DNA from: Salinimicrobium xinjiangense DSM 19287
GTDB lineage: Bacteria; Bacteroidota; Bacteroidia; Flavobacteriales; Flavobacteriaceae
Reading direction: 5' to 3'
Assembly: GCF_000423585.1 (NCBI RefSeq)
Contig: NZ_KE384057.1
Location: 1-54,287, forward strand
DNA: 54,287 nt
Made by a program: the position numbers and the translations under genes. Each line of letters begins with the position of its first letter. The stretch's first letter is position 1. Of the stretch, positions 41,877 through 50,415 are shown piece after piece. The notes beneath the pieces are model-generated. The model did not search any database, was not told the origin of the DNA, and saw only the letters and a list, made by a program, of their open reading frames with translations.

Positions 41877-43139
41877 TTAGTTGCATTCAAAGCATTTTTG
41901 AAGAGAGGGCGGCAGGTCAAGATCTTCAGTTCCCTTTAAAGGTTTACCGGAAGATTTATTTTTTTGAATTTCACTTCGGAAATCTTTTGCATATTCTGTT
42001 AACTTATCTCTCCTGTGCCGGAGTTTTTCAGCAATTTCTTTTCCGTTTAGAGCGGCGGCCTGTCCCGGCCATTTTTGAATTGCCTTCTCAATTTCTTCAT
42101 CTGTAATCAGCTTCTGAAGGTTTTCTGCTTCTTCAGTAAATATATGCTCCGGTACATTGTTTAGGAAATAATAATCAAAAGGATAAAATGTATAACCGGG
42201 CAAGTGATCTATATCCTTTTCAAACGGCCTTACCATAGGCTGTACAAGTTTGTTGGTGATCATTGTTGGCAGTACCCCGTCTATCCTGAAAAATGCGTTG
42301 TCACGGTCTGCCGGTAAGGGAATGGCACGAACTTTATCTTCCTGCTCCTGAAGCACCCATCCCCACTGTTTGGCATGTCTATCCCAGTCTCCAATGAGAA
42401 GGTCAAATAATCTTGCCCTTACTAGCTTTCGAATATCTATGTGGAGTTTATCTCCCATTTCTGCTTTCATTTCAAGCAAATCATCGGTCTCTACGATCTC
42501 GATGACATTAGGAAAGGAGGTCCAGTTGACTTCTCCTTCGGTTTCGTATTCCAAAAGATAGAGCCGGTTCGCGTAATTGGTAGCGTATTTTCCAAGGGAA
42601 GTATGACCGGGAACATAAACTATTCTGGGATGTGTATGAAGGATCTCTGCAGTTTCGGCCAGAGAAGCAGCTAACAAAGCTCCAAAGGGATGCTGTGCAG
42701 AAACTCCGTCTACAATAACATTTTCCAGCTTTAGCAGCCGTGCTAATGCCGGGATGAGAGGATCGGGATCTTTATTTATACTTCGCAGACTATAGAGAAT
42801 ACTATCCTTGTTTTTTATTTTTAACGATCTGGTCTGGTTCCCGCCTCCTTCTTTTACAATAGTAAAAGAATCCAGAAAAAAGATTTCAGCCGAAACAGGC
42901 CTTTCCCATACCCTGCGGTAGTTTTCTCCCTGCATGAATCTCTTTATTCCGCTGGCGCCATATTGATTAGTGGGAGTTACATTAATCAGCTTCAGGTTCC
43001 GGAAATCATCTTCGGTCGTCACCCTGGGATCGGACACCTCAGAGATCCTGATTTCTGAAGGTCCTACAGAAAGAGACCAATAGGTGATCCCGGCAAACAG
43101 CAGCAGGCAAATCATCAGGAAAAGGAAAAACTTTTTCAT
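41877..43139 (-). CDS. Membrane-anchored protein with atypical kinase-like motifs
   Basis: A 420-aa protein: N-terminal signal anchor (about 4-20), then a domain with GGGNQTRSLKI near 98-108, a basic SLRSINKD near 118-125, GDWDRHAKQW at 250-259 and PADRDNAFF at 276-284. The GDWDRH and DRD motifs match the catalytic and metal-binding loops of HipA/FAM20-like atypical kinases. Similar modules occur in Bacteroidota joined to phosphoesterase/BamA-type proteins (recollection, to be checked). Activity is unproven and the exported location is inferred. Confidence 0.7.
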   Translation of the reverse strand: MKKFFLFLMICLLLFAGITYWSLSVGPSEIRISEVSDPRVTTEDDFRNLKLINVTPTNQYGASGIKRFMQGENYRRVWERPVSAEIFFLDSFTIVKEGGGNQTRSLKIKNKDSILYSLRSINKDPDPLIPALARLLKLENVIVDGVSAQHPFGALLAASLAETAEILHTHPRIVYVPGHTSLGKYATNYANRLYLLEYETEGEVNWTSFPNVIEIVETDDLLEMKAEMGDKLHIDIRKLVRARLFDLLIGDWDRHAKQWGWVLQEQEDKVRAIPLPADRDNAFFRIDGVLPTMITNKLVQPMVRPFEKDIDHLPGYTFYPFDYYFLNNVPEHIFTEEAENLQKLITDEEIEKAIQKWPGQAAALNGKEIAEKLRHRRDKLTEYAKDFRSEIQKNKSSGKPLKGTEDLDLPPSLQKCFECN

Positions 43140-43227
43140 GAGCAGGTAAGGTTCTGCCGTAGAATTTATGAAAATACTTTTTATTTATTTTGGAAAACTT
43201 CCTGAAAATTTACGATTGAAATGGATC

Positions 43228-43938
43228 CTACGCACCTGGGGAAAGCACAGGAGCCTTGACAACATTAATATTGAACATAGGAGACTGATATTTTCCCATA
43301 AGTCTTATCCAGAGGGGCAGTAGCATTTCTGTTCCCCTCGCATTTGTAATATCTCCCAGGTCAATAATATTATCCTGCTTCCAGCCAAGGCTTTGAAGGA
43401 GGGTTGACACCTTAGCTTTGGCATTTAGATCATTCCCACAGAGAAATACTACATGATCCCCTTCAATGAGCTTGGGATTGGCCATTATTGGGGAGCTGAT
43501 GGAATTCAAAGTCTTTACCACCTTGAGATCGGGGTAGGAATTTTGAATTTTTTCTCCAAGACTTTCGGTATTACAGAGCGATAGAGACGGCGGAAATCCT
43601 TTGCTAAAATCAAGAGGATTGGAAATGTCGATCATAATTTTATCCCGGAGCAGATCTTTCCCGATCTGGTCCAGAGCATCCAGAGCGGCCATACCGCTAA
43701 TACCGAAAATAAGCAGATCCTCCCCTTTTTCTGCTGCTTCCTTAAAAGTGACCAGGTCTATATTGGGGTGATCTTCAATCCAACTACCTATTCCCGGAGT
43801 ACCCCAGGCATCACTTTCCTTACGTTTTCGACTTTGTTCAACATTTCTGGTGCCCATAAATACCCGGTGCCCCAATTCACTAAGTCTTTTTGACATGACC
43901 TGGCCTACAGCGCCGGTACCAACGACTGCAATTTTCAT
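43228..43938 (-). CDS. NADP-binding protein, F420-reductase-like
   Basis: A 236-aa Rossmann protein with GTGAVGQVMSKRL near 7-19 and MGTRN near 28-33, as in NADPH-dependent F420 reductases (Npd/FNO) and related dinucleotide-binding proteins. F420 is not expected in Flavobacteria, so a different hydride acceptor is likely. Contains SNPLDF and a NVVKAPV tail. Monocistronic. Confidence 0.85.
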   Translation of the reverse strand: MKIAVVGTGAVGQVMSKRLSELGHRVFMGTRNVEQSRKRKESDAWGTPGIGSWIEDHPNIDLVTFKEAAEKGEDLLIFGISGMAALDALDQIGKDLLRDKIMIDISNPLDFSKGFPPSLSLCNTESLGEKIQNSYPDLKVVKTLNSISSPIMANPKLIEGDHVVFLCGNDLNAKAKVSTLLQSLGWKQDNIIDLGDITNARGTEMLLPLWIRLMGKYQSPMFNINVVKAPVLSPGA

Positions 43939-44046
43939 AATATAAAGTTTTAAGTTAGGGGGAGCTGGTATTAAATTTAAAAAAAAGAAGAACAGCTTCA
44001 GCAGCTAAAGAAAAAAATATTCTTCAAAACTTCATTTTTGAAAGGT

Positions 44047-45915
44047 TTAGAATTCAATGGCCGAAACCACCTCCAGAACTACCGGCTGATTAATTCTGTC
44101 CTCAATTTCTTCTTTTATGGACTGAATACGTTCCGGTTCGATAGCTTCGGGCCCTACCAATCGAAGAGAAACCACCATTTGAGCTCCAAACCGAATGCGC
44201 ACATCACGTAGTACAACGTTATCAATAGTTGTTCCTTCAAGAGCACGGGTTATACTTGCTTCCTGCATGATCCGGTTAAAAGAAAGAGACAGGGGAACTG
44301 CAACCAGACTTACTATTATGAGCGTATAAACAAGCCCCATTTTTGCCCTTTTAAAAGGGGCAAATCCCAGGAGTAGAAAGGTGAGACCTCCAAATAGTAT
44401 AATTCCGGCAAGGTTTGTGGCATAAAGCAGAATCGCACCGGAAAACACATCCCAATCCCACCAGCCAATTCCAATTCCAGAAACTGCCAGTGGAGGGACA
44501 AGAGCCACTGCTATTGCTACTCCTGCCAGGCTTTTGGCAATACCTTCATTGGCATGGGCATAGGCCGCAGCGATTCCTGAAGTAACCGCTATTCCCATGT
44601 CCAGTAAGGTAGGGGAGAGACGGGCTTCAATTTCGGGAGTAAGTACTTTTAGAGGAATAAGGAGACTTACTATGGCTGCAAATGCTAGTGATACAAGAGT
44701 TCCCGCAGTGATAGTGACAAAACTTTCTTTTAGCATTGGCACATCATAACGTACCATTCCCATCGAAAAAGATACTATAGGAGAAATAACCGGCGCCAGG
44801 ATCATGGCTCCAATGATCACAGGAGAAGAGTTGGCAAATAATCCGAAGGTGGCTATAAGAGTAGACAAAATCATCATTACCATAAAGGCCGTGCTGAGAT
44901 TAGAATTCACTCTCAGGACTTTAAAAAGATCCTGAAACTGTTCTGTACTGGCCCTGGGAAGTATGGGCAGGCTTCTCTTAATTAATTCGTTGCGGGTTTC
45001 CCCCTTGGGCAAGCCTTCAATTTTAATGCTTTTTCTACCATCTTCTTTTTCTGCCTTCCTGCTGTAAACACTTTTCTGCCTTAGGATCACGGCTTGTTTA
45101 TGGACCTCAAAAGTGAGTTCGGCGTCTTCCCGTTTCTCTCCGTCAATAGTGTATTCCATTGCATCTTTGTCAATCACCTTTAGATTAGCTGTTTTAATAT
45201 TTCCAATAAAGGATGGGAGACGGGTAATGTTTTTAGTGTGCGGAATTAAGCTTCTTAAAAAAAACCAGAGTAACACCAGGAGATTTTGCGGAGCAAGAAT
45301 AAAGGCCTGGAAGGAGCCGTCACTTATGGAGCTGTCCTTTACAAGTCTTCTTGAAATTAGAGAACCCGAGGCATGTTCGACCACAATAATTCCGAGCGCA
45401 GAGGTGAGAATGATTTTCTCATCATCTGTGCTTAATTGATAGGAGTGATGGGAGAGGGAAGATGCCTTGCGGATGTTGCGGATAATGTTCATGACCTCCT
45501 GTAAGAGGCTCTTTTTACCATTCCGGTCTGAAAAAAGAAATATATCTCCAATATTTACAGAGTTGAATACGGGAATTTCGTTGCAGGTTAAAAGGTCAAT
45601 TTTATAAGGATTTTCGCATTCCGCATATTCAGTTATTACCTCCTCCAGGTTCTTTGATACCCCCAGACCTGTAGATGTAAATTTGTTTTCGGGATGCGGC
45701 AAAATGGTGATGGTCCATTTATTTCGGGCGGCCATTGGTATGATATTCCGGAGAGCCTTATCTGGCAAATACAAAAGGAGGGAGGAATTCTGGTCGAGGT
45801 CAAATTCAGTTTTAAGAGGAACTGCGACAAGTTCATGCTCCATATTTTTCAACAATGGAACTATTTTTTCTTTTACAATAGCTGTTTCCGAAGGATCGTG
45901 TAAAAGGTAGAGCAT
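44047..45915 (-). CDS. DUF389 membrane protein fused to a DAGK-like N-terminal domain
   Basis: A 622-aa protein. Residues 1-280 resemble a diacylglycerol kinase/YegS-type fold: a GLGVSKNLEE helix start, ALGIIVVEHASG, DGSFQAFILAP and especially the C-terminal KVIDKDAMEYTIDGE pattern; the GGDGT ATP motif is absent. From about 300 to 622 is the TIGR00341/DUF389 domain with about seven transmembrane helices (SSPVIIGAMILAPVISPI). Transport or lipid-linked roles are guesses. Monocistronic. Confidence 0.8.
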   Translation of the reverse strand: MLYLLHDPSETAIVKEKIVPLLKNMEHELVAVPLKTEFDLDQNSSLLLYLPDKALRNIIPMAARNKWTITILPHPENKFTSTGLGVSKNLEEVITEYAECENPYKIDLLTCNEIPVFNSVNIGDIFLFSDRNGKKSLLQEVMNIIRNIRKASSLSHHSYQLSTDDEKIILTSALGIIVVEHASGSLISRRLVKDSSISDGSFQAFILAPQNLLVLLWFFLRSLIPHTKNITRLPSFIGNIKTANLKVIDKDAMEYTIDGEKREDAELTFEVHKQAVILRQKSVYSRKAEKEDGRKSIKIEGLPKGETRNELIKRSLPILPRASTEQFQDLFKVLRVNSNLSTAFMVMMILSTLIATFGLFANSSPVIIGAMILAPVISPIVSFSMGMVRYDVPMLKESFVTITAGTLVSLAFAAIVSLLIPLKVLTPEIEARLSPTLLDMGIAVTSGIAAAYAHANEGIAKSLAGVAIAVALVPPLAVSGIGIGWWDWDVFSGAILLYATNLAGIILFGGLTFLLLGFAPFKRAKMGLVYTLIIVSLVAVPLSLSFNRIMQEASITRALEGTTIDNVVLRDVRIRFGAQMVVSLRLVGPEAIEPERIQSIKEEIEDRINQPVVLEVVSAIEF

Positions 45916-46048
45916 GGAAGAATTTTACTGCAAGATACTTTATATATTCACTTTTTCTAAATGGCAAAAAGGTTAAATTGACCTTAAAGAATAGAAAATA
46001 CTAATTTTTAAAAGCTGAAACCTCCTGCAGTTCTCAGGAAAAAAATCT

Positions 46049-46056
46049 TACTTTTG
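46049..46056 (+). promoter_or_regulatory. Candidate -7 box of pyrR
   Basis: TACTTTTG matches TAnnTTTG exactly and lies 22 nt before the pyrR ATG (46078). No convincing -33 TTG was found at the expected distance, so confidence is low. Confidence 0.35.
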
Positions 46057-46077
46057 TTATGTTTTAACATCCAAACT

Positions 46078-46626
46078 ATGAGCCAAAAAGTGCTGCTTAC
46101 GTCCAAAGAGATGAACATCATTTTACACCGCTTGGCCTGCCAGTTAATTGAAAATCATACTACTTTCGAAAATTCCGTCTTAATCGGGATACAACCAAGG
46201 GGGGTGTTTCTTGCCAACCGAATCCACAAAATTCTTAAAGAGGAGTATCGTATTGATGCCATAAAAATGGGGCAGCTTGATATTACCTTCTACAGAGATG
46301 ATTTTAGAAGGGGAGATAAACCGTTGGAGGCAAACAAGATCCACATTGATTTTGTGGTAGAGGACAAACGGGTGATCTTTATTGATGATGTGCTTTATAC
46401 CGGAAGAAGTATAAGAGCAGCTTTAACTGCAATCCAATCTTTTGGCAGACCAAGTGAAGTTGAATTGCTAAGCCTTATCGATCGTAGGTTTAGCCGTCAT
46501 TTGCCCATCCAGCCCGACTATAATGGAAGACAGGTGGATGCAATAAATGAAGAAAAGGTAAAAGTTAACTGGCAGGAAAATGAAGGGGAAGATGCGGTGT
46601 ATCTTATAAGCAAACAATCAACATGA
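46078..46626 (+). CDS. pyrR: Bifunctional pyr regulator/uracil phosphoribosyltransferase
   Basis: In bacilli PyrR binds UMP/PRPP and pyr leader RNA to attenuate pyrimidine genes and also has weak UPRTase activity. The 182-aa protein has the PRPP loop VIFIDDVLYTGRS at 99-111 and PRGV near 40-43. The frame is open from a TTG at 46054, but the ATG at 46078 (MSQKVLL) is the family start. Stop and next start overlap as ATGA, coupling it with pyrB. No classical pyr attenuator hairpin was seen ahead. Confidence 0.95.
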   Translation: MSQKVLLTSKEMNIILHRLACQLIENHTTFENSVLIGIQPRGVFLANRIHKILKEEYRIDAIKMGQLDITFYRDDFRRGDKPLEANKIHIDFVVEDKRVIFIDDVLYTGRSIRAALTAIQSFGRPSEVELLSLIDRRFSRHLPIQPDYNGRQVDAINEEKVKVNWQENEGEDAVYLISKQST

Positions 46627-47555
46627 GTGAGTTAAGCGTGAATCATTTACTGGGAATCAAATATCTGAATAAGGAAGATATTGATCTCATTTTTACAACT
46701 GCCGATCATTTCAAAGAAGTCATCAACCGGCCCATTAAAAAAGTTCCTTCTTTGCGGGATATTACCATTGCCAATCTTTTCTTTGAAAATAGTACAAGAA
46801 CCCGACTCTCCTTTGAATTAGCCGAAAAAAGATTAAGTGCCGATGTCGTGAATTTTTCTGCAGCCTCATCTTCAGTTAAAAAAGGAGAGACATTGATCGA
46901 CACTGTGAACAATATTCTCTCCATGAAAGTGGACATGGTTGTAATGAGGCATCCGAATCCGGGAGCCGGAATCTTTCTTTCGCGTCATGTTAAGGCCAGT
47001 ATTATTAATGCCGGAGACGGAGCTCATGAACATCCTACACAAGCTTTACTCGATTGTTATTCCATTAGAGAAAAGTTGGGTGAGGTGCAGGGAAAGAAAG
47101 TAGTTATTGTTGGAGATATTTTACACAGCAGGGTGGCCCTCTCTAATATTTTTGCACTGAAATTGCTGGGAGCAGAGGTGAAAGTATGTGGTCCCTACAC
47201 TTTGATTCCTAAACACATTAAATCCCTGGGAGTAGAAGTAGAGCCTAATCTGAAAAAGGCCCTGGAATGGTGTGATGTAGCCAATATGCTGCGGGTACAG
47301 AATGAAAGGATGGATATAAGTTACTTCCCAAGCACCAGGGAGTATGTACAGCTTTTTGGTCTTAATAAACAACTTCTGGATTCTCTTAACAAGCGAATAG
47401 TCGTTATGCACCCCGGGCCCATCAACAGGGGAGTGGAGATCACCAGTGATGTGGCAGATTCCGATCAGGCAATTATACTGGATCAGGTGCAAAATGGTGT
47501 GGCTATAAGGATGGCAGCGATCTACCTTTTGGCCTCAAAAATTAAACAGGTATGA
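46623..47555 (+). CDS. pyrB: Aspartate carbamoyltransferase catalytic subunit
   Basis: Joins carbamoyl phosphate and aspartate in pyrimidine biosynthesis. The 310-aa protein has ENSTRTRLSFE at 55-65, HPTQALLD near 138-145 and HPGPINRG near 262-269. It follows the 300-310 aa length of the catalytic chain. No pyrI regulatory subunit is adjacent. It overlaps the next gene by 4 nt (ATGA), so a four-gene transcript pyrR-pyrB-orf-rnz is likely. Confidence 0.97.
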   Translation: MSELSVNHLLGIKYLNKEDIDLIFTTADHFKEVINRPIKKVPSLRDITIANLFFENSTRTRLSFELAEKRLSADVVNFSAASSSVKKGETLIDTVNNILSMKVDMVVMRHPNPGAGIFLSRHVKASIINAGDGAHEHPTQALLDCYSIREKLGEVQGKKVVIVGDILHSRVALSNIFALKLLGAEVKVCGPYTLIPKHIKSLGVEVEPNLKKALEWCDVANMLRVQNERMDISYFPSTREYVQLFGLNKQLLDSLNKRIVVMHPGPINRGVEITSDVADSDQAIILDQVQNGVAIRMAAIYLLASKIKQV

Positions 47556-47884
47556 AAGTAAAAGAAGAGGAAGGATATAAAATTTTGACGGATGAAAAGG
47601 ATGATGTAGAAGATTTTGCTTCTTTCCTGAGATCTCAGCATAATGCGTTCAAAAATGATAATGTTGTCATTGATATTATAAAATACGGAGAGCTTAGTCT
47701 TGAGGAGTTACTGTCATTTCTGGACCTGTCAAATGAACATCGCAAAGGCAAAAGATCTTTTGTCATCGTCAATGATGCGATCAATATTGAGAAAATCCCC
47801 GAGGAACTCATTGTTGTTCCTACTCTGATGGAAGCCGGAGACGTCATTCAAATGGAGGAGATAGAGAGAGATCTCGGTTTCTAG
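47552..47884 (+). CDS. Small STAS-like protein of unknown function
   Basis: A 110-aa acidic soluble protein. Its alternation of strands and helices (VVIDIIKYGELSLEELLSFL, FVIVNDAINIEKIPEELIVV) resembles the STAS fold of anti-sigma-factor antagonists, but no phosphorylatable Ser/Thr motif is clear. It overlaps pyrB and precedes rnz by 34 bp. In Flavobacteria this small gene is sometimes mislabelled ribonuclease Z because of its neighbour. Function unknown. Confidence 0.8.
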   Translation: MKVKEEEGYKILTDEKDDVEDFASFLRSQHNAFKNDNVVIDIIKYGELSLEELLSFLDLSNEHRKGKRSFVIVNDAINIEKIPEELIVVPTLMEAGDVIQMEEIERDLGF

Positions 47885-47918
47885 ATTTCCGGATACTAAT
47901 CTGTGAAAACTTCTGTAA

Positions 47919-48827
47919 ATGAAACTTACTATTCTTGGCTGTTATGCTGCTACTCCCCGTAGCTTTACCAATCCTACTTCCCAGGTATTGGAGATCAACA
48001 ATGAGGTCTTTCTTATTGATTGCGGAGAAGGCACACAGGTAGAATTGCGCAGGAATAAGATTAAGTTTGGCAAGATCAAACACATATTTATTTCCCATCT
48101 ACATGGGGACCATTTTTACGGTTTGGTTGGACTTATTTCCACCTTTATGCTTCTTAACAGGAAGACAGAATTACATATATATGGTCCTGTTGGCATAAAG
48201 GAAATCATACTGTTACAGCTTAAGTTCTCAAAGTCCTGGACAGGATATCCGTTGTTTTTCCATGAGTTAAAGTCCGACGAACCTCAGATTGTCCTTAACA
48301 CAAAAAAGGTCACCGTAGAAACCATTCCCTTAAAGCATCGTATCTACGCCAACGGATTTCTCTTCCGTGAAAAGCCGAAACCAAGGAAGCTTCTTATGGA
48401 GGAGGTGGAAAAATATGCAATTGATGTTGCTTATTATAAAGGGATCAAGAAAGGTAAAGATGCGGTACTTGAAGATGGAAGTATAATTCCCAATGCTCTG
48501 CTCACTGCTGACCCTGAGCCGCCTTCGAGCTACGCTTTTTGCAGTGATACTGCATACCATCCCGCATTAGTCAACCAACTGGATAATGTTGATGTTCTTT
48601 ATCATGAATCTACTTTTCTTGAAGAACATGCTTATCTCGCTGCACCTACCGGGCATTCTACAGCCAGAGAAGCGGCTGCCATGGCCAGGGCAGCAAAAGT
48701 ATCAACTCTTATATTAGGCCATTTTTCTACCCGTTATGATTCTATAGAAATATTTCAAAAAGAGGCGGAAGAAATTTTCCCAAGGGTGCTTTTAGCAGAT
48801 GACGGAAAAACTTTTTCATTCCCATAA
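47919..48827 (+). CDS. rnz: Ribonuclease Z
   Basis: Zinc endonuclease that matures tRNA 3' ends. The 302-aa metallo-beta-lactamase protein has the HLHGDH motif at 60-65, an AFCSDTAYH segment near 206-214 with the metal-bridging Asp, and LGHFSTRY near 266-273. Length matches short-form RNase Z. Last gene of the pyrR-pyrB group. Confidence 0.95.
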   Translation: MKLTILGCYAATPRSFTNPTSQVLEINNEVFLIDCGEGTQVELRRNKIKFGKIKHIFISHLHGDHFYGLVGLISTFMLLNRKTELHIYGPVGIKEIILLQLKFSKSWTGYPLFFHELKSDEPQIVLNTKKVTVETIPLKHRIYANGFLFREKPKPRKLLMEEVEKYAIDVAYYKGIKKGKDAVLEDGSIIPNALLTADPEPPSSYAFCSDTAYHPALVNQLDNVDVLYHESTFLEEHAYLAAPTGHSTAREAAAMARAAKVSTLILGHFSTRYDSIEIFQKEAEEIFPRVLLADDGKTFSFP

Positions 48828-48874
48828 AATCCATTCATCGATATATTTAACTCTTCATCTTTACAAATAAACAG

Positions 48875-48904
48875 AGCCTTCTTGTAGGCCTAAAGGCTAA
48901 TTTT
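48875..48904 (+). terminator. Weak terminator after rnz
   Basis: AGCCTT (48875-48880) with AAGGCT (48893-48898) followed by AATTTTG. Short stem; could also form part of the 5' region of the CAP-domain gene. Confidence 0.4.
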
Positions 48905-48948
48905 GTGTTAAAATTAATATAATCTGTGTAGTTCATCGATAAAAGTGT

Positions 48949-48977
48949 TTGTTAATCGGAAATAATTCTTACTTTTC
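48949..48977 (+). promoter_or_regulatory. Candidate promoter of the first CAP lipoprotein gene
   Basis: TTG (48949-48951), 18-nt spacer, TACTTTTC (48970-48977), one mismatch to TAnnTTTG. The ATG follows at 49003. Confidence 0.4.
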
Positions 48978-49002
48978 CTATCCCAAACCTACCGATTGAA
49001 TT

Positions 49003-49503
49003 ATGAAGAATTTAACCTACTCTGTATGGTTATTAGCATTTTGTGCGTTTTTTCTTACATCCTGTTCTCAGGACAGTATAGAAGAATTGGAAAGTGCTGA
49101 TCTTACCACCAAACTTGCCCCCGTCGAATATTCGACAATTGAAATGGAAGTTCTTGATTTAGTAAATGCTTATCGCGATCAAAAAGGTCTTTCTCAACTG
49201 TTAAGTCTGGATGAAGGATCTGTACAGGCAGCTTCTCATAACAAGCACATGATTGAAGGAAATGAAGTATGTCATCATTATTTCGGCAATCGTTATCAGG
49301 CTCTTGTGAATTCTGTAGATGCCAAAGCAGTAAGTGAAAATGTAGGCTTTGGATATCGTACAGCAGATGCCGTGGTAAATGCCTGGATCGAAAGCGACGG
49401 ACACAGAAAAAATATGGAAGGAGAGCATACCCATTTCGGGATCTCTGTTAAAGAAGGGAAAGATGGTAAACTTTATTTCACTAATATTTTTGTAAAAAAA
49501 TAA
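49003..49503 (+). CDS. CAP-domain (SCP/PR1) lipoprotein
   Basis: A 166-aa secreted lipoprotein (lipobox LTSC, Cys21). The CAP domain spans about 45-166 with the conserved cavity residues: VCHHYFG, SENVG and the GHRKNMEGEHTHFGI region. Bacterial CAP proteins are extracytoplasmic and of unclear activity. A paralog follows at 49773, suggesting tandem duplication. A strong terminator ends the transcript. Confidence 0.9.
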   Translation: MKNLTYSVWLLAFCAFFLTSCSQDSIEELESADLTTKLAPVEYSTIEMEVLDLVNAYRDQKGLSQLLSLDEGSVQAASHNKHMIEGNEVCHHYFGNRYQALVNSVDAKAVSENVGFGYRTADAVVNAWIESDGHRKNMEGEHTHFGISVKEGKDGKLYFTNIFVKK

Positions 49504-49549
49504 TTTTCTACGGCTACGTTCATTGTTTTATAATTATTTAAGGTTAGTT

Positions 49550-49579
49550 AAAGAGGCTTTTTGAAAGCCTCTTTTTTTT
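49550..49579 (+). terminator. Terminator after the first CAP gene
   Basis: AAAGAGGCTTT (49550-49560) with AAAGCCTCTTT (49564-49574), TTG loop, followed by eight T. Confidence 0.9.
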
Positions 49580-49614
49580 GTTTTAACTCATTAAAGATTG
49601 CCTTTTATACGAAT

Positions 49615-49674
49615 CATTTTTTCATTCATTTATTTTTCATTCAATCATTCATTCATTCATTCATTGTATCTTTA
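49615..49674. repeat. ATTC/TCAT tetranucleotide tract ahead of a -7 box
   Basis: Five perfect TCAT units (49645-49664) preceded by imperfect copies back to about 49615. Right after it lies TATCTTTA (49667-49674), a probable -7 element of the downstream CAP gene, so the repeat fills the promoter spacer. Confidence 0.75.
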
Positions 49675-49772
49675 GTGCACCATCTAATTCTGCCGGTTAG
49701 AACCTCTCCCAATTCCCCCAGACCCTAAATCATTTAGTATTCGATCAATCCTGATCTGTAATTTATGTTGCT

Positions 49773-50270
49773 ATGATAGGAGTCCTGGATGTTTATAGTA
49801 TTAGAATTTGGCTATGTTGTCTTTTACAGCTCATACTATTCCTTTCCTGTTCTTCGGAAGAGGTAGGAAGTCCGGATTTTGACATTCAGGTTCCGGAGTA
49901 TTCATCCATTGAATTAGAGATCCTCGATCTTGTCAATCAACATCGAAAAAGTCAGGCAAAAAAAGGACTTAAACTACTTGATGAGATATCCGCTCAGGCT
50001 TCATCACATACAGTTCATATGATCAAAACAACAGAGGTGTGTCATCACAACTTTGGAAGCAGATATATGGCATTAGCAGGAAAAGTTGGCGCAAAGGCTA
50101 TGGGAGAGAATGTTGGAGGCGGTTATAGAACTTCTGAAGCTTTTTTTCGGGCATGGTTAAATAGTCCCGGTCACAGTGAGATTATTGAAGGCGAACATAC
50201 ACATTTCGGAATATCGGCTAAAGAAGGAAAAGGAGAAGTATACGTAACGCTCATCTTCATCAGGAAATGA
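49773..50270 (+). CDS. CAP-domain (SCP/PR1) lipoprotein, paralog
   Basis: A 165-aa relative of the product of 49003-49503. The signal segment ends LFLSC (Cys26), so it is also a lipoprotein; its N-terminus (MIGVLDVYSIRIW) is less typical and a later start is possible. CAP residues VCHHNFG, GENVGGG and GHSEIIEGEHTHFGI are conserved. The divergent upstream region with its repeat tract differs from that of the first copy. Confidence 0.87.
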   Translation: MIGVLDVYSIRIWLCCLLQLILFLSCSSEEVGSPDFDIQVPEYSSIELEILDLVNQHRKSQAKKGLKLLDEISAQASSHTVHMIKTTEVCHHNFGSRYMALAGKVGAKAMGENVGGGYRTSEAFFRAWLNSPGHSEIIEGEHTHFGISAKEGKGEVYVTLIFIRK

Positions 50271-50345
50271 ATCAATTTAATTGTCATTCCCGGTACAGGA
50301 AGATTTTCCTGAGATTTTTCAATCTTCATGACCAACACCGTCAGT

Positions 50346-50389
50346 AAAAAAACATAAAGTAGAAGAGGAGGCAATTTTGCCTCCTCTTC
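50346..50389 (-). terminator. Terminator of the OmpA-PorP-adhesin operon
   Basis: GAAGAGGAGGCAA (50362-50374) with TTGCCTCCTCTTC (50377-50389), 13-bp stem, TT loop; on the minus strand a T-rich tail follows (50346-50352). It may also end the plus-strand CAP gene transcript. Confidence 0.8.
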
Positions 50390-50415
50390 GATGGTTGGTT
50401 AGAAACGTAGGGATC

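Noticed and set aside
46054-46077. TTG start extending pyrR by 8 residues
   Set aside because: It would place the start inside the TACTTTTG promoter box; the ATG at 46078 matches the family.
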